From Burkholderia vietnamiensis LMG 10929 (GTDB lineage Bacteria > Pseudomonadota > Gammaproteobacteria > Burkholderiales > Burkholderiaceae), in contig NZ_CP009630.1 of assembly GCF_000959445.1 (NCBI RefSeq), forward strand, positions 496,001 through 560,000: DNA of 64,000 nt, written 5' to 3'. Position 1 is the first letter of the stretch, and every line of letters starts with the position of its first letter. This document shows, in pieces, positions 17,585 to 27,629 of this stretch. The translations under genes were made by a program, and so were the position numbers. The notes below the pieces were generated by a model. That model was given only the letters and a program-made list of their open reading frames with translations, searched no databases and was not told the DNA's origin.

Positions 17585-17613
17585 TTGAGGGGGTTTTCCG
17601 CCATCCCTAAACT
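17585..17613 (+). promoter_or_regulatory. Possible sigma-70 promoter of the mhp operon
   Basis: TTGAGG (17585-17590) and TAAACT (17608-17613) are separated by 17 bases, about 80 bases before mhpA. The -35 box begins 14 bases after the palindrome, a good position for an activator. Confidence 0.45.
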
Positions 17614-17691
17614 GCGTCCATAAGCTGAACGAGCGACAGCCACGCGCTGCGTCGATTCAGCACAACGAACAAGCCCAGTCAGGAGACAAGC

Positions 17692-19539
17692 ATGCGCCCC
17701 GCTTTTGAACCGGCGGCCGGCCTCGGCCGCGCTCATCCTCACGAAACGACACCTCGCTCGATCGACGCCGATGTCGCGATCATCGGTGCTGGCCCGGTCG
17801 GCCTGATGATCGCGAACATCCTCGGCCTGCAGGGCGTGCGCGTCGTCGTTGTCGAGAAGCTCACGCAGATCATCGACTATCCGCGCGCCATCGGGCTCGA
17901 CGACGAAGCACTGCGCGTATTCCAGTCGGTCGGCCTCGCAGAGGCGCTGCTGCCGCACACCACGCCGAATCACTGGATGCGCTTCACGCTGAATGGGAAG
18001 TGCTTCGCGTCGATCGAGCCGCGCACCGACGAGTTCGGCTGGCCGCGCCGCAACGCCTTCATCCAGCCGCTCGCCGATCAGATCCTGTACCGCGGTCTCG
18101 AGCGTTTCGACCATGTGTCGACGCTGCTCGGCCACAACGTCGACCGCTTCGCGCAGGACGAAAGCGGCGTGACCATCGACGCGACCGATGCGCACGGCGT
18201 GCGCACGACGATCCGCGCCGCATACATGGTCGGCGCGGACGGCGGCAACAGCTTCGTGCGCCGCACGCTCGACGTGCCGTTCGAAGGGCGCACGAAGCCG
18301 AATCAATGGATCGTGATCGACGTGCGCAACGATCCGATCGGCTCCCCGCATGTCTATCTGCATTGCGACGCGCGGCGGCCCTACGTGTCGGCGGCGCTGC
18401 CGCACGGCATCCGGCGCTTCGAATTCATGGTGATGCCGGGCGAGACGGAGGAGGAGCTGTCGAAGCCGGAGAACATGGCGGCGCTGGTGCGCGGGGTGGT
18501 CGACGATCCTGACAAGGTCGACTACATCCGCCAACGGGTCTATACGCACAACGCGCGGCTCGCGAGCGCGTTCCGCGTGAAGCGCATCCTGCTCGCGGGG
18601 GACGCCGCCCACATCATGCCGGTGTGGCAGGGGCAGGGTTACAACAGCGGGATTCGCGATGCGAGCAATCTCGGCTGGAAGCTCGCGATGGTCGTGAAGG
18701 GCACGGCGCGCGACGCGCTGCTCGATACCTACACGATGGAGCGGCGCGCCCACGCGCGCTCGATGATCCACCTGTCGGAAGTGGCCGGCGACATCTTCGC
18801 GCCGACGAGCTTCGTCGGAACGCGCGTGCGCGACGCGTTCGTGCGCTGCTTCGACGTGCTGCCGTCCCTGAAGCGCTACTTCGTCGAGATGCGTTTCAAG
18901 CCGATGCCGCGCTATGAAGACGGCGTCGTGCTGCTGGCACGACGCGCGCGGTCCGAAGGCATGCTCGCGCGGCTGATCGCCAGCCGGGGGCACGGCGCGT
19001 TCGGGCGGCTGGTCGGTCTGATGAGCGAGAAGCGCGAATCGTTGCTCGGACGGATCGTGCACGGCCGCGATGCGCAGGCGGGGACGCCCGTGGGCCGCAT
19101 GTTCATCCAGCCGCGCGTGCGTGTCGCGGATGGCAGCATCGTCCGGCTCGACGATGCGATCGGCAACCGCTTCGCGATCCTGAGCTGGGGCACGGATCCG
19201 ACCTTCGGCCTGACGCCCGAGGCGCGCCGCATCTGGAGCGCGCTCGGCGGATGCTTCGTGCTCGCGAAGCCCGACCCGCAGCTCGGCTTCCGCGACGACG
19301 TACCCGCAGACGTGATCGCGATCGGCGATGTCGACTCGCGCCTGCGCGACTGGTTCGCGCGGGTGCCGGAGTCGGTCGTGCTGTTGCGGCCGGACCGCTT
19401 CGTGGCAGGCATGTGCTCGCCGCAATGCGTATCGGAATGCGTGTCGCAGCTCGCCCAACGGCTGTCGCTTTCCGTGGCAACGGGCGCGCAGGCCGACGAC
19501 GCGACGTTCGCGCCGGCCGCAGGCCTGGTGGGAGCCTGA
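17692..19539 (+). CDS. mhpA: 3-(3-hydroxyphenyl)propionate 2-monooxygenase
   Basis: 615 residues, somewhat longer than the E. coli enzyme (554), with CAGGAG ahead of the ATG. It is a class A FAD/NADH hydroxylase: [20 protein letters not shown] binds FAD ADP near residue 25, [15 protein letters not shown] is the DG motif, and [20 protein letters not shown] is the second FAD motif. The enzyme hydroxylates 3-(3-hydroxyphenyl)propionate or 3-hydroxycinnamate to the catechol form that the next gene product cleaves. It is the first gene of a complete seven-gene operon in the same direction, following the palindrome and promoter. Confidence 0.93.
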   Translation: MRPAFEPAAGLGRAHPHETTPRSIDADVAIIGAGPVGLMIANILGLQGVRVVVVEKLTQIIDYPRAIGLDDEALRVFQSVGLAEALLPHTTPNHWMRFTLNGKCFASIEPRTDEFGWPRRNAFIQPLADQILYRGLERFDHVSTLLGHNVDRFAQDESGVTIDATDAHGVRTTIRAAYMVGADGGNSFVRRTLDVPFEGRTKPNQWIVIDVRNDPIGSPHVYLHCDARRPYVSAALPHGIRRFEFMVMPGETEEELSKPENMAALVRGVVDDPDKVDYIRQRVYTHNARLASAFRVKRILLAGDAAHIMPVWQGQGYNSGIRDASNLGWKLAMVVKGTARDALLDTYTMERRAHARSMIHLSEVAGDIFAPTSFVGTRVRDAFVRCFDVLPSLKRYFVEMRFKPMPRYEDGVVLLARRARSEGMLARLIASRGHGAFGRLVGLMSEKRESLLGRIVHGRDAQAGTPVGRMFIQPRVRVADGSIVRLDDAIGNRFAILSWGTDPTFGLTPEARRIWSALGGCFVLAKPDPQLGFRDDVPADVIAIGDVDSRLRDWFARVPESVVLLRPDRFVAGMCSPQCVSECVSQLAQRLSLSVATGAQADDATFAPAAGLVGA

Positions 19540-19540
19540 G

Positions 19541-20494
19541 ATGCCGATCCATCTCGAATGCATGTCGCACACGCCGCTGCACGGCTATTTCGATCCCGCG
19601 CCGGCAGTCGTCGCGGAAGTCGAGCACGTGCAGCGCGCGGCGCGCGAGCGGGTCGACGCGTTCGATCCGGAGCTGGTGATCGTGTTCGCGCCGGATCACT
19701 ACAACGGCTTCTTTTACGACGTGATGCCGCAGTTCTGCATCGGCGCAAGTGCGACGGCCGTCGGCGATTTCGGCAGCGCGGCCGGCCCGTTGCCCGTCGC
19801 GCGCGATGCGGCGCTCGCGCTCGCCGATGCGGCGCTCGCGAGCGATATCGACGTCGCCGTGTCGTATCGGATGCAGGTCGATCACGGCTGCGCCCAGGCG
19901 CTCGAGGTACTCACGGGCCGCATCGACCGCTTCCCGGTGGTACCCGTCTTCATCAACTCGGTTGCGCCGCCGATGGCGTCGTGCCGCCGCGCGCGCCTGC
20001 TCGGCGACGCGATCGGCCGTGCCGTCGCGCGCATGAACCGGCGCGTGTTGGTGATCGGCTCGGGCGGCATCTCGCATGAGCCGCCCGTGCCGGAAATCGC
20101 CGGCGCGGACGACGTCGTCGCGGAACGGTTGATCGCGGGCCGCAACCCGTCGCCCGCGTCGCGCGATGCGCGGCAATCCAGCACCGTCGCGGCGGCCAGG
20201 GCATTCGCAGCGGGCGACAGCCGCCTGCATCCGCTCAATCCCGCATGGGATCGCAGGTTCCTCGAATTGCTCGAACGCGGTGACCTCACCGCCGCCGATG
20301 GCCTCACGAACGAAGCGATCACGCGCGATGCGGGCAAGTCCGCGCACGAGATCCGCACGTGGGTCGCCGCATTCGGCGCGCTTGCGGCGAGCGGCCCGTA
20401 CACGGCGTCGATCGATTACTACCGCGCGATTCCCGAATGGATCGCGGGTTTCGGCGCGATGCACGCGCGAGAGCGGACCCTTTCCAGGAGATAG
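19541..20494 (+). CDS. mhpB: 2,3-dihydroxyphenylpropionate 1,2-dioxygenase (extradiol)
   Basis: 317 residues, close to E. coli MhpB (314). It starts MPIHLECMSHTPLHGY one base after the mhpA stop codon, with GGGAG in the end of mhpA as ribosome site. Family stretches VIVFAPDHYNGFFYDVMPQF, GDFGSAAGPLPVARD, SYRMQVDHGCAQ, VIGSGGISHEPPVPE and TWVAAFGAL match the class III extradiol (LigB-type) dioxygenases, with the metal and acid-base His residues in HTPLH, APDHYN and QVDHG. It opens the catechol ring next to the hydroxyls to give the hydroxy-keto-nonadienedioate. Nearly certain. Confidence 0.95.
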   Translation: MPIHLECMSHTPLHGYFDPAPAVVAEVEHVQRAARERVDAFDPELVIVFAPDHYNGFFYDVMPQFCIGASATAVGDFGSAAGPLPVARDAALALADAALASDIDVAVSYRMQVDHGCAQALEVLTGRIDRFPVVPVFINSVAPPMASCRRARLLGDAIGRAVARMNRRVLVIGSGGISHEPPVPEIAGADDVVAERLIAGRNPSPASRDARQSSTVAAARAFAAGDSRLHPLNPAWDRRFLELLERGDLTAADGLTNEAITRDAGKSAHEIRTWVAAFGALAASGPYTASIDYYRAIPEWIAGFGAMHARERTLSRR

Positions 20495-20498
20495 AACC

Positions 20499-21287
20499 AT
20501 GTCGGATGACAACAGCATTGCTTCGATGGCCGCGCGCCTGCGTGAAGCACAGGCGTCGGGCCGGACGATCGCACCGCTGCGCGATACCTGTCCGGACGGC
20601 GACGCGACGCTCGCCTATGCGATCCAGCAGATCAACAACGACTTGCGCAAGACCAGCGGCGAGCGTGTCGTCGGCAGGAAGATCGGCCTGACTTCGCCTG
20701 CGGTGCAGAAGCAGCTCGGCGTCGATCAGCCGGACTTCGGTGCGTTGTTCGCGTCGATGGCGTACGGCGACGGCGAGCCGATGCCGCTTGCGTCGTTGAT
20801 CCAGCCGAAGGTCGAAGCGGAGATCGCGCTCGTGCTCGAACGCGACCTGACCGCAGAAAAACACACGTTCGCGGACCTCATCTCCGCGACCGCGTATGCC
20901 GTGGCCGCGATCGAGGTCGTCGACAGTCGCATCCGCGACTGGGACATCCGCTTTTTCGACACCGTCGCGGACAACGCATCGAGCGCGCTGTTCGTGCTCG
21001 GCAGCCGGCCGGTCCTGCTGCGCGACATCGATCTGACCGCGTGCGCGATGACGCTCGCGCAGGACGGCGAAGTCCTGTCGCGCGGCAACGGCGCTGCGTG
21101 CCTCGGCAATCCGCTGAATGCGGCCGCGTGGCTCGCGGACCGGATGGTCCGACTCGGCACGCCGCTGCGTGCGGGCGACGTCGTGCTGACGGGCGCGCTT
21201 GGCCCGATGGTCGCAGTGAAGGCGGCCGGCACCTATGCGGCGCACATCGACGGGCTCGGCAGCGTGCGCGCCACTTTCACCGAATGA
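20499..21287 (+). CDS. mhpD: 2-hydroxypenta-2,4-dienoate hydratase
   Basis: 262 residues beginning [20 protein letters not shown], with AGGAG ten bases upstream. The hydratase/decarboxylase family motifs are [55 protein letters not shown] (metal-binding acidic residues) and [13 protein letters not shown]. It adds water to 2-hydroxypentadienoate to form 4-hydroxy-2-oxovalerate, the substrate of MhpE. Gap to mhpB is four bases, consistent with one transcript. The gene order A-B-D-F-E with the transporter and hydrolase at the end differs from the E. coli ABCDFE order. Confidence 0.94.
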   Translation: MSDDNSIASMAARLREAQASGRTIAPLRDTCPDGDATLAYAIQQINNDLRKTSGERVVGRKIGLTSPAVQKQLGVDQPDFGALFASMAYGDGEPMPLASLIQPKVEAEIALVLERDLTAEKHTFADLISATAYAVAAIEVVDSRIRDWDIRFFDTVADNASSALFVLGSRPVLLRDIDLTACAMTLAQDGEVLSRGNGAACLGNPLNAAAWLADRMVRLGTPLRAGDVVLTGALGPMVAVKAAGTYAAHIDGLGSVRATFTE

Positions 21288-21304
21288 CGGACGGAGACAT
21301 TCCC

Positions 21305-22252
21305 ATGGCAACAGACAACACCCGGTGCAAGGCCGCGATCATCGGCTCCGGCAACATCGGCACCGACCTCATGATCAAGATCATGCGCAGCGGCAAGCAC
21401 CTCGAAATCGCCGCGATGGTCGGCATCGATCCGGCCTCGGACGGCCTCGCGCGCGCCGCGAGGCTCGGCGTGGCGACGACGCATGAAGGCGTGGAAGGGC
21501 TCGCGCGCCTGCCCGTGTTCGACGAGATCGACTTCGTGTTCGATGCGACGTCGGCCGGCGCACATGTGAAGAACGACGCGTTCCTGCGCGCGCTCAAGCC
21601 CGGCATTCGGATGATCGACCTGACGCCCGCTGCCATCGGCCCGTACTGCGTGCCGGTGGTGAATCTCGACGCGCATCTCGATGCGCCGAACGTGAACATG
21701 GTCACCTGCGGCGGGCAGGCGACGATCCCGATGGTCGCCGCGGTGTCGCGCGTCGCAAAGGTGCATTACGCGGAGATCGTCGCGTCGATCAGCAGCAAGT
21801 CGGCAGGGCCGGGCACGCGCGCCAACATCGACGAGTTCACGGAGACGACGTCGAAGGCGCTCGAAGCGGTCGGCGGTGCCGGCAAGGGCAAGGCGATCAT
21901 CGTGCTCAATCCGGCCGAGCCGCCGCTCATGATGCGCGACACGGTGTATCTGCTGTCCGAAGCGGTGGACCGCGCGCTGATCGAAGCGTCGGTCAGCGAG
22001 ATGGCCGCTGCGGTCCAGGCCTATGTGCCCGGCTATCGGCTGAAACAGTCCGTGCAGTTCGACGACATCCCCGCCGCTGCGCCGTTGCATATCCCCGGAC
22101 TCGGCCGTTTCAGCGGACTTAAGACTTCGATCTTCGTCGAAGTGGAAGGCGCGGCGCATTATCTGCCGGCCTACGCCGGCAATCTCGACATCATGACGTC
22201 CGCCGCGCTGGCAACGGCCGAGCGCATGGCCGCGTCGCTCGTGAACGCCTGA
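21305..22252 (+). CDS. mhpF: Acetaldehyde dehydrogenase, acylating (CoA-dependent)
   Basis: 315 residues, typical for MhpF/DmpF/BphJ. The start [20 protein letters not shown] has GGAG about nine bases upstream; an upstream ATG at 21284 overlapping the mhpD stop is less likely. GSGNIGTDL binds [15 protein letters not shown] holds the catalytic Cys, and [20 protein letters not shown] is diagnostic. It converts acetaldehyde delivered from MhpE through an intermolecular channel, with CoA and NAD, to acetyl-CoA. It lies directly before its channel partner mhpE, as always in this family. Confidence 0.95.
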   Translation: MATDNTRCKAAIIGSGNIGTDLMIKIMRSGKHLEIAAMVGIDPASDGLARAARLGVATTHEGVEGLARLPVFDEIDFVFDATSAGAHVKNDAFLRALKPGIRMIDLTPAAIGPYCVPVVNLDAHLDAPNVNMVTCGGQATIPMVAAVSRVAKVHYAEIVASISSKSAGPGTRANIDEFTETTSKALEAVGGAGKGKAIIVLNPAEPPLMMRDTVYLLSEAVDRALIEASVSEMAAAVQAYVPGYRLKQSVQFDDIPAAAPLHIPGLGRFSGLKTSIFVEVEGAAHYLPAYAGNLDIMTSAALATAERMAASLVNA

Positions 22253-22270
22253 CGCAAGGAGCACTCGATC

Positions 22271-23290
22271 ATGGACAAGAAACTCTACATTTCCGATGTG
22301 ACGCTGCGCGACGGCATGCACGCGATCCGTCATCAGTATTCGAATCAGAACGTGCAGGACATCGCCCGCGCGCTCGACGAGGCGAAGGTCGACAGCATCG
22401 AGGTCGCACACGGCGATGGCCTGCAGGGTTCGAGCTTCAACTATGGCTTTGGCGCGCACAGCGATCTGGAATGGATCGAGGCGGTAGCCGAGGTGGTGAA
22501 GCACGCGAAAATCGCGACGCTGCTGTTGCCCGGCATCGGCACGATTCATGACCTGAAGGCCGCGTACGACGCGGGTGCGCGTGTCGTCCGTGTCGCAACC
22601 CATTGCACGGAAGCGGACATTTCGAAGCAGCACATCGAATACGCACGCAGCCTCGGCATGGATACCGTCGGCTTCCTGATGATGAGTCACATGACGACGC
22701 CCGACCATCTCGCGATCGAAGCGAAGAAGATGGAAAGCTATGGCGCGACCTGCGTGTACGTGGTGGATTCCGGCGGCGCGATGAACATGCACGACATCCG
22801 CGCGCGCTTCCGGGCGCTCAAGGCAGCGCTTCGCCCGGAGACCCAGACGGGCATGCATGCCCATCACAACCTGAGCCTCGGCGTCGCCAACTCGATCGCC
22901 GCGGTCGAGGAAGGTTGCGATCGCATCGATGCGAGCCTGGCTGGCATGGGCGCGGGAGCCGGCAACGCGCCGCTCGAAGTGTTCATCGCGGCGGCCGAGC
23001 GCCTTGGCTGGCACCACGGCACCGATCTCTATCGGCTGCTCGACGCGGCTGACGACATCGTGCGCCCGTTGCAGGACCGGCCGGTGCGGGTCGACCGCGA
23101 AACGCTCGCGCTCGGCTATGCGGGGGTGTATTCGAGCTTTCTGCGGCATGCCGAAATCGCGGCGAAGAAATACGGCCTGAAAGCCGTCGACATTCTCGTC
23201 GAACTGGGCAAGCGACGCATGGTGGGCGGTCAGGAAGACATGATCGTCGACGTCGCGCTCGATCTGAAGAGGCGCGAAGCACGCGCCTGA
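22271..23290 (+). CDS. mhpE: 4-hydroxy-2-oxovalerate aldolase
   Basis: 339 residues, as expected for DmpG/MhpE. AAGGAG precedes the ATG. The DRE-TIM barrel signature [14 protein letters not shown] lies at the N-terminus, the divalent-metal His pair is in [16 protein letters not shown], and [20 protein letters not shown] follows. It splits 4-hydroxy-2-oxovalerate into pyruvate and acetaldehyde and passes the aldehyde to MhpF in the bound complex. The spacing of 18 bases to mhpF keeps them co-expressed. Confidence 0.95.
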   Translation: MDKKLYISDVTLRDGMHAIRHQYSNQNVQDIARALDEAKVDSIEVAHGDGLQGSSFNYGFGAHSDLEWIEAVAEVVKHAKIATLLLPGIGTIHDLKAAYDAGARVVRVATHCTEADISKQHIEYARSLGMDTVGFLMMSHMTTPDHLAIEAKKMESYGATCVYVVDSGGAMNMHDIRARFRALKAALRPETQTGMHAHHNLSLGVANSIAAVEEGCDRIDASLAGMGAGAGNAPLEVFIAAAERLGWHHGTDLYRLLDAADDIVRPLQDRPVRVDRETLALGYAGVYSSFLRHAEIAAKKYGLKAVDILVELGKRRMVGGQEDMIVDVALDLKRREARA

Positions 23291-23348
23291 ACCATCCGAT
23301 ATGCCAGGCGCCACGAAGAGCGCTGCATCGTTCAACCTGGAGACAACA

Positions 23349-24602
23349 ATGAACACGTCAACGGCTTCCCCCCCGCGCGTCGGCGGCGGCATCACCATCG
23401 GCCTGTGCCTCGCGGTCGCGCTCCTCGAAGGGCTCGATCTGCAATCCACGGGCATCGCTGCGCCGCGCATGGCACGCGAGTTTCATCTCGCGGTGGCGCA
23501 ACTCGGCTGGGCATTCGGTATCGGCGCGCTCGGCTTGTTGCCGGGCGCGGCGCTTGGCGGCAGGCTCGCCGATCGCATCGGCCGCAAGCGCGTGCTGATG
23601 ATGTCCGTCGCGCTGTTCGGGATATTTTCGATTGCAACGACCCAGGTGTGGGATCTGCAGAGCCTGCTCGTCGCGCGCTTTCTCACGGGCCTCGGCCTCG
23701 GCGCGGCGATGCCGAACCTGATCGCCTTGTGCGCGGAGGCAGCGCCGCCCCGACAGCGCAGCACGGCGGTCGGCGCAATGTACTGCGGCATGCCTTTCGG
23801 CGCGGCGCTCGCGGCCGTGATCGGCATCGTCAGCCCGGGCGCCGAGGGCTGGCGGCAGATCTTCTATGTCGGCGGGATCGGGCCGCTGCTGACCTTGCCG
23901 CTGCTGGCGCTGTTCTTGAAGGAGTCGACGCAATTCGCCGCGGCGAGCCAGGGTGCGAGCCGCGCGTCGAAGGACGGCATCGTGCGCGCGCTCTTCAGCG
24001 ACGGGCGCGCGGGGACGACCATCGCCCTGTGGATCAGCTACCTGGGGACGCTGATCGTGCTGTATTTCCTGATGAACTGGCTGCCGTCGATGGTGCTCTC
24101 GCGCGGCCTCACGCCGGTCCAGGCGAGCGTCGTGCAGATGATGTTCAACATCGGCGGCGGCATCGGCGCGATCGTGATCGCGGGGCTGTCGGATCGCATC
24201 GGCAAGCGGCCGGTCGTGGTCGGCATGTATGCCGGCATCGCGCTTGCGTTGCTGGCGCTCGCCGGTGCGACGGGGAGCGTGTCGATGGCATGGGGCGGCC
24301 TGCTGGCCGGCCTGTTTCTCGTCGGCACGCAGTCGGTGCTGTATGCGCTCGCCGGCGCGACGTATCCGACGCGGGTGCGGGGCACGGGCGTCGGCGCAGC
24401 GGTGGCCGTCGGCCGCATGGGTTCGATGATCGGCCCGCTGATCGCCGGGCAGCTGCTGGCGTTGGGCCAGAGCGCGTCGCTGCTCGTGATCTCGAGCATT
24501 CCGCTCATCGTGATCGCGGCGCTCGGTGCGCTCACCGCAGTCGCGAAATCTCCGCGCGAGTCGGTCAACGGCTCGCACACCCTTGGAACCGAATCGATCT
24601 GA
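23349..24602 (+). CDS. mhpT: MFS 3-(3-hydroxyphenyl)propionate transporter
   Basis: 417 residues with 12 membrane segments, of the aromatic acid:H+ symporter group. The chosen start [20 protein letters not shown] has CTGGAG eight bases upstream; 23301 is an alternative. [14 protein letters not shown] near helix 1 and [18 protein letters not shown] between helices 2 and 3 are typical of MhpT, PcaK and HcaT relatives. Its place inside the mhp operon makes uptake of hydroxyphenylpropionate or hydroxycinnamate the likely role. Confidence 0.88.
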   Translation: MNTSTASPPRVGGGITIGLCLAVALLEGLDLQSTGIAAPRMAREFHLAVAQLGWAFGIGALGLLPGAALGGRLADRIGRKRVLMMSVALFGIFSIATTQVWDLQSLLVARFLTGLGLGAAMPNLIALCAEAAPPRQRSTAVGAMYCGMPFGAALAAVIGIVSPGAEGWRQIFYVGGIGPLLTLPLLALFLKESTQFAAASQGASRASKDGIVRALFSDGRAGTTIALWISYLGTLIVLYFLMNWLPSMVLSRGLTPVQASVVQMMFNIGGGIGAIVIAGLSDRIGKRPVVVGMYAGIALALLALAGATGSVSMAWGGLLAGLFLVGTQSVLYALAGATYPTRVRGTGVGAAVAVGRMGSMIGPLIAGQLLALGQSASLLVISSIPLIVIAALGALTAVAKSPRESVNGSHTLGTESI

Positions 24603-24616
24603 CGAAGGACATCGAC

Positions 24617-25483
24617 ATGACTGACACTGTGATTCATACCGAAAGCGCGACCAGCAAGTACGTGAACGTGGTGGAAGACGGCACGGAACTGCGCGTGCAC
24701 TACAACGACACGGGCACCGGCAACGAAGCGCTCGTTCTGCTGCACGGCTCGGGGCCGGGCGCGACCGGCTGGGCGAACTTCCATCGCAACGTGGACGCAT
24801 TCGCGAACGCGGGTTATCGCGTGATCCTCGTCGACTGCCCCGGCTGGGGCAAGAGCGATTCGATCGTCTGTACGGGCTCGCGCTCCGACCTCAACGCGCG
24901 CGTGCTGGCGGGCGTGCTGGATACGCTCGGCATCGGGCGCGCGCATCTCGTCGGCAACTCGATGGGCGGGCATAGCGCGGTGGCCTTCGCGCTGTCGTAT
25001 CCCGAGCGGGTCGGCAAGCTGGTGCTGATGGGCGGCGGCACGGGCGGTCCGAGCCAGTTCGTGCCGATGCCGACCGAAGGCATCAAGCTGCTTCAAGCGC
25101 TGTATCGCGACCCGACGCTCGAGAACCTGAAGAAGATGCTCAACGTGTTCGTCTACGATGCGAGCACGATGACGGAAGAGCTGATGCAGACGCGGCTCGA
25201 GAACATGCTCGGACGGCGCGATCATCTGGAGAATTTCGTGAAAAGTCTGACGGCCAATCCGAAGCAGTTTCCGGATTACGGTCACCGGCTGAGCGAGATC
25301 AAGGCGCCCGCGCTCGTGATTTGGGGCCGCGACGACCGGTTCGTGCCGATGGATGTCGGGCTGCGGCTCGTCTGGAATATGCCGAACGCCGATCTGCACG
25401 TGTTCGGGCGCTGCGGGCACTGGGCGCAATGGGAGCACGCGGAGCGCTTCAACCGGATGGTGCTCGAGTTCCTGCGCCGATAA
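24617..25483 (+). CDS. mhpC: 2-hydroxy-6-ketonona-2,4-dienedioate hydrolase (C-C bond hydrolase)
   Basis: 288 residues, normal for MhpC/BphD. It starts [20 protein letters not shown] 14 bases after mhpT. The alpha/beta-hydrolase core shows [15 protein letters not shown] (oxyanion region), [10 protein letters not shown] with the nucleophile Ser, [11 protein letters not shown] with the Asp and [12 protein letters not shown] with the His. It cleaves the ring-fission product of MhpB to succinate (or fumarate) and 2-hydroxypentadienoate, linking MhpB to MhpD. It is the last gene of the operon. Confidence 0.94.
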   Translation: MTDTVIHTESATSKYVNVVEDGTELRVHYNDTGTGNEALVLLHGSGPGATGWANFHRNVDAFANAGYRVILVDCPGWGKSDSIVCTGSRSDLNARVLAGVLDTLGIGRAHLVGNSMGGHSAVAFALSYPERVGKLVLMGGGTGGPSQFVPMPTEGIKLLQALYRDPTLENLKKMLNVFVYDASTMTEELMQTRLENMLGRRDHLENFVKSLTANPKQFPDYGHRLSEIKAPALVIWGRDDRFVPMDVGLRLVWNMPNADLHVFGRCGHWAQWEHAERFNRMVLEFLRR

Positions 25484-25835
25484 CGAAGGGTGGCATCGGT
25501 GGCGGCCGGTTGCTCGGCCTAACGACGTAAATCAGTCCAAGAAAATGGCCGCATCCCCGAAATCAACGGCGGCCTTTATGATCCGCCGCCGGCGAAGCTG
25601 AACAACCCCTTTGTCCGCCAAGGAATCGCAACGACCCTGTCAAAAGTGTCAGTTTCAATTCCATTAATATTTTGTTTTAATCGTCGTCCCTATTCCGAGG
25701 GCCACCAATAAATTGCCGGTGTCGTGAGTAGTCGTTCGTATGAAGATGCGCATTCGGCGCGATTCGATCGATTGCTTCTTCAAAACCGGTGTCTAAAAGT
25801 ACCAGCCGTGCTTACGCCAGGCTGGCGCGTTGAAA
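25484..25835. other. AT-richer intergenic stretch, no gene seen
   Basis: About 350 bases between the mhp operon and the response regulator on the other strand. The part around 25640-25720 is distinctly AT-rich (TTAATATTTTGTTTTAATC). No T-rich terminator hairpin and no convincing small gene were found. Confidence 0.5.
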
Positions 25836-26822
25836 CTAAATCGCAAAAGAGTCAGGGCGGTGATCGCTGTTCATCTGCGCCTTGCGCCAGCGTGCGTACG
25901 TCGACATGTTCGGCTCGAGTACCGCAGACTCGAGTCGACTCCAGCCGTAGAACGCGCCATCCCATCCGGGAACGGGCAGCGGCTGGATTGACGGAACCCC
26001 CATCATGCCCGCGCGGTAGGCCTGAAACGGCCAATACAACGGCATGATGCGACGGGCTTCCATTTCCCGGCGCAGTGAGGAAGTGTCGCCTTCATCGGCC
26101 ACGATGCCGCACTGGAATGCCCATTCGTCGGCGTCCCACACGAGAAAAACACTCGGCTGACCACCGGCGTCGAACATCAGCACGGCGTTCTGATCGAGAC
26201 GCCAGTAATATTCCACGATCCGTTCCCGCTCGACGATGGTTTGCATCGCCGCGAGCGCTCTCGCGTCGCAGTACGTGGATCCGACGTCGTTGGCGCTGAT
26301 CATTCCTCGCTCGGCACAGTGGCGTGCCTTCGCCTCCGTCAGCGCGCGGGTCAGCTTCTCCGTCATGTCCGGCGCGGACTTCTTCACGTACAGGTCGATG
26401 ACGCCGGCGTTGAACGCCTCAACGGCTTCCCGCTCCGTCGCCACGCCCGTCAGCAAGATCTTCGTACACGGCATGTCGGCCAAGGCCGCGAAAACCTCGA
26501 CGCCGTTCATTTCGTCCATCTCGTAGTCGGCAACGACGGCGGCCACTTCGTCGAATCGCGTCACGTCGGTCAGCGCATCGAGCCCCAAGGCATTGAAGCT
26601 GCGCTTTTCAAAATCGGAAAATTGCGATCCCGATAGCCGCTCGGGCGTGCCGCGACGGTGTTGCGATGTCAGGAAGTTCAATGCTTCGCGCGGTGAGCTG
26701 AAAAAGCGGTTCAGAGGCCCGTTCCGATAGGTTCCACGTAGCGCGTCGAGGAAGCCCGGATGATCGTCGACAAATACCGTGGACACGGGATAGAACACCG
26801 GCTGCCTGACAAAGCGACGCAT
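25836..26822 (-). CDS. Atypical response regulator with novel-looking output domain
   Basis: 328 residues. Residues 15-165 form a receiver-like domain: acidic pair in STVFVDDHPGFLDALRG, phospho-acceptor Asp99 in AAVVADYEMDEMNGVEVF, conserved Thr in KILLTGVATEREAVEAF and Lys in LYVKKSAPDM. A long insertion (about residues 52-90) separates the first strand from the Asp, which moves it well beyond its usual position near 55. The C-terminal 160 residues are not a helix-turn-helix, GGDEF, EAL or ATPase; they include YYWRLDQNAVLMFDAGGQPS. The late Asp and the length recall LqsR/PhcQ-type quorum regulators, a resemblance from memory only. The kinase encoded at 27603 on the same strand is the obvious partner. 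Confidence 0.75.
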   Translation of the reverse strand: MRRFVRQPVFYPVSTVFVDDHPGFLDALRGTYRNGPLNRFFSSPREALNFLTSQHRRGTPERLSGSQFSDFEKRSFNALGLDALTDVTRFDEVAAVVADYEMDEMNGVEVFAALADMPCTKILLTGVATEREAVEAFNAGVIDLYVKKSAPDMTEKLTRALTEAKARHCAERGMISANDVGSTYCDARALAAMQTIVERERIVEYYWRLDQNAVLMFDAGGQPSVFLVWDADEWAFQCGIVADEGDTSSLRREMEARRIMPLYWPFQAYRAGMMGVPSIQPLPVPGWDGAFYGWSRLESAVLEPNMSTYARWRKAQMNSDHRPDSFAI

Positions 26823-26932
26823 AGCTGATCCGAGAAACGTGAATTAAACGAGCGAGCCATCCCGCATCGGGATATGGCGCCGCGCACCAGCGTCAGATTA
26901 TCGGACATCTCAAAGGCGACCGGCAACTGCAG

Positions 26933-26982
26933 CCCATTTTGTCCGGGTACGACCAACAAAAATAGGGCAAATCCAAAATGGG
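26933..26982. promoter_or_regulatory. Inverted pair of CCCATTTTG sites in the divergent promoter
   Basis: CCCATTTTG (26933-26941) and its complement CAAAATGGG (26974-26982) are centred 41 bases apart between the divergent regulator and thioesterase-like genes. The second copy covers an in-frame ATG at 26978, which argues that this ATG is not the real start of the downstream gene. Confidence 0.4.
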
Positions 26983-27046
26983 ACACGCCCTCATGCCGAA
27001 GGCGTGCGTTGCTGCCGCTTGCAGTCGTTCTTCTGGAAAAAAATCC

Positions 27047-27544
27047 ATGTTGACGCGAAACGCAATCCCTCAAATCCTGCTCAATAACCCGGAGCTGCTG
27101 TCGTCGGAATTAAACACGGCTGCGCCTCACAAGACGTTCCATCACGTGATCGACATTTATCTGAAAGATTCCAATGCATTCATGAACACGTATTTCGCAC
27201 GCTATTTCGAGTGGCAGGGCGTATGTCGTGAGCGCTGGTTCCACGAGTGCATTCACAACAATCTGCTGGCTTCCGGCGGCACGTTCGTCACGAAACGTGC
27301 GCACCAGGAGTACGTCCAGGAGACGTTCCCGTTTCAGCGCGTCGATTGCTACCTCAATACGCTGCAGGTGCGGCAGTGCTCGGCCTATCTGGTGTTCCGC
27401 TTCTGCGTCGACGAACGCACGGTTTCGCTGGGATACCAGCAGATCCTCTTCGCGGGAACCGACAAGCGGATCCGCCGCTTCCCGGCCGGCATCATCGAGC
27501 GGGTCAAGGAATATGAACTGAACCTGCCGTCGCTCGAAAGCTAA
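27047..27544 (+). CDS. Hot-dog-fold thioesterase-like protein in a signalling cluster
   Basis: 165 residues from the ATG at 27047; in-frame ATGs at 26978 and 26993 are alternatives but the first lies inside a repeat of the promoter. The segment FHHVIDIYLKDSNAFMNTYF followed by ARYFEWQGVCRERWF is the N-terminal pattern of acyl-CoA/acyl-ACP thioesterases of the 4-hydroxybenzoyl-CoA/DynE7 type, with the Asp of LKDSNAF in the usual catalytic position. The later strands are consistent with one hot-dog fold. It sits between a sensor kinase and a response regulator on the opposite strand. One idea, unproven, is that it releases an acyl signal that the kinase senses. Confidence 0.65.
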   Translation: MLTRNAIPQILLNNPELLSSELNTAAPHKTFHHVIDIYLKDSNAFMNTYFARYFEWQGVCRERWFHECIHNNLLASGGTFVTKRAHQEYVQETFPFQRVDCYLNTLQVRQCSAYLVFRFCVDERTVSLGYQQILFAGTDKRIRRFPAGIIERVKEYELNLPSLES

Positions 27545-27554
27545 GCTGTGTCGT

Positions 27555-27629
27555 CCCGCCCGGTGCGTCAGTGCCGGGCGGGCGCCGTATCGGCACGCCG
27601 GGTCACCTGCGCGACGCAGGTGACCCGGC
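27555..27629. terminator. Two strong hairpins between convergent genes, one overlapping the kinase 3' end
   Basis: A 9-pair stem (CCCGCCCGG, 27555-27563, with 27574-27582) is followed by a perfect 15-pair stem with a 3-base loop (27597-27611 with 27615-27629). The second stem includes the last codons and TGA of the kinase gene, so it also serves as coding sequence. Likely a bidirectional transcription end. Confidence 0.65.

Noticed and set aside
17551..19572. Minus-strand frame of 673 codons opposite mhpA
   Set aside because: Reads through the mhpA coding region in an antisense frame with His/Arg-rich nonsense composition.
21233..23470. Long minus-strand open frame opposite mhpF and mhpE
   Set aside because: Shadow of two certain genes; composition and lack of start signals argue against coding.
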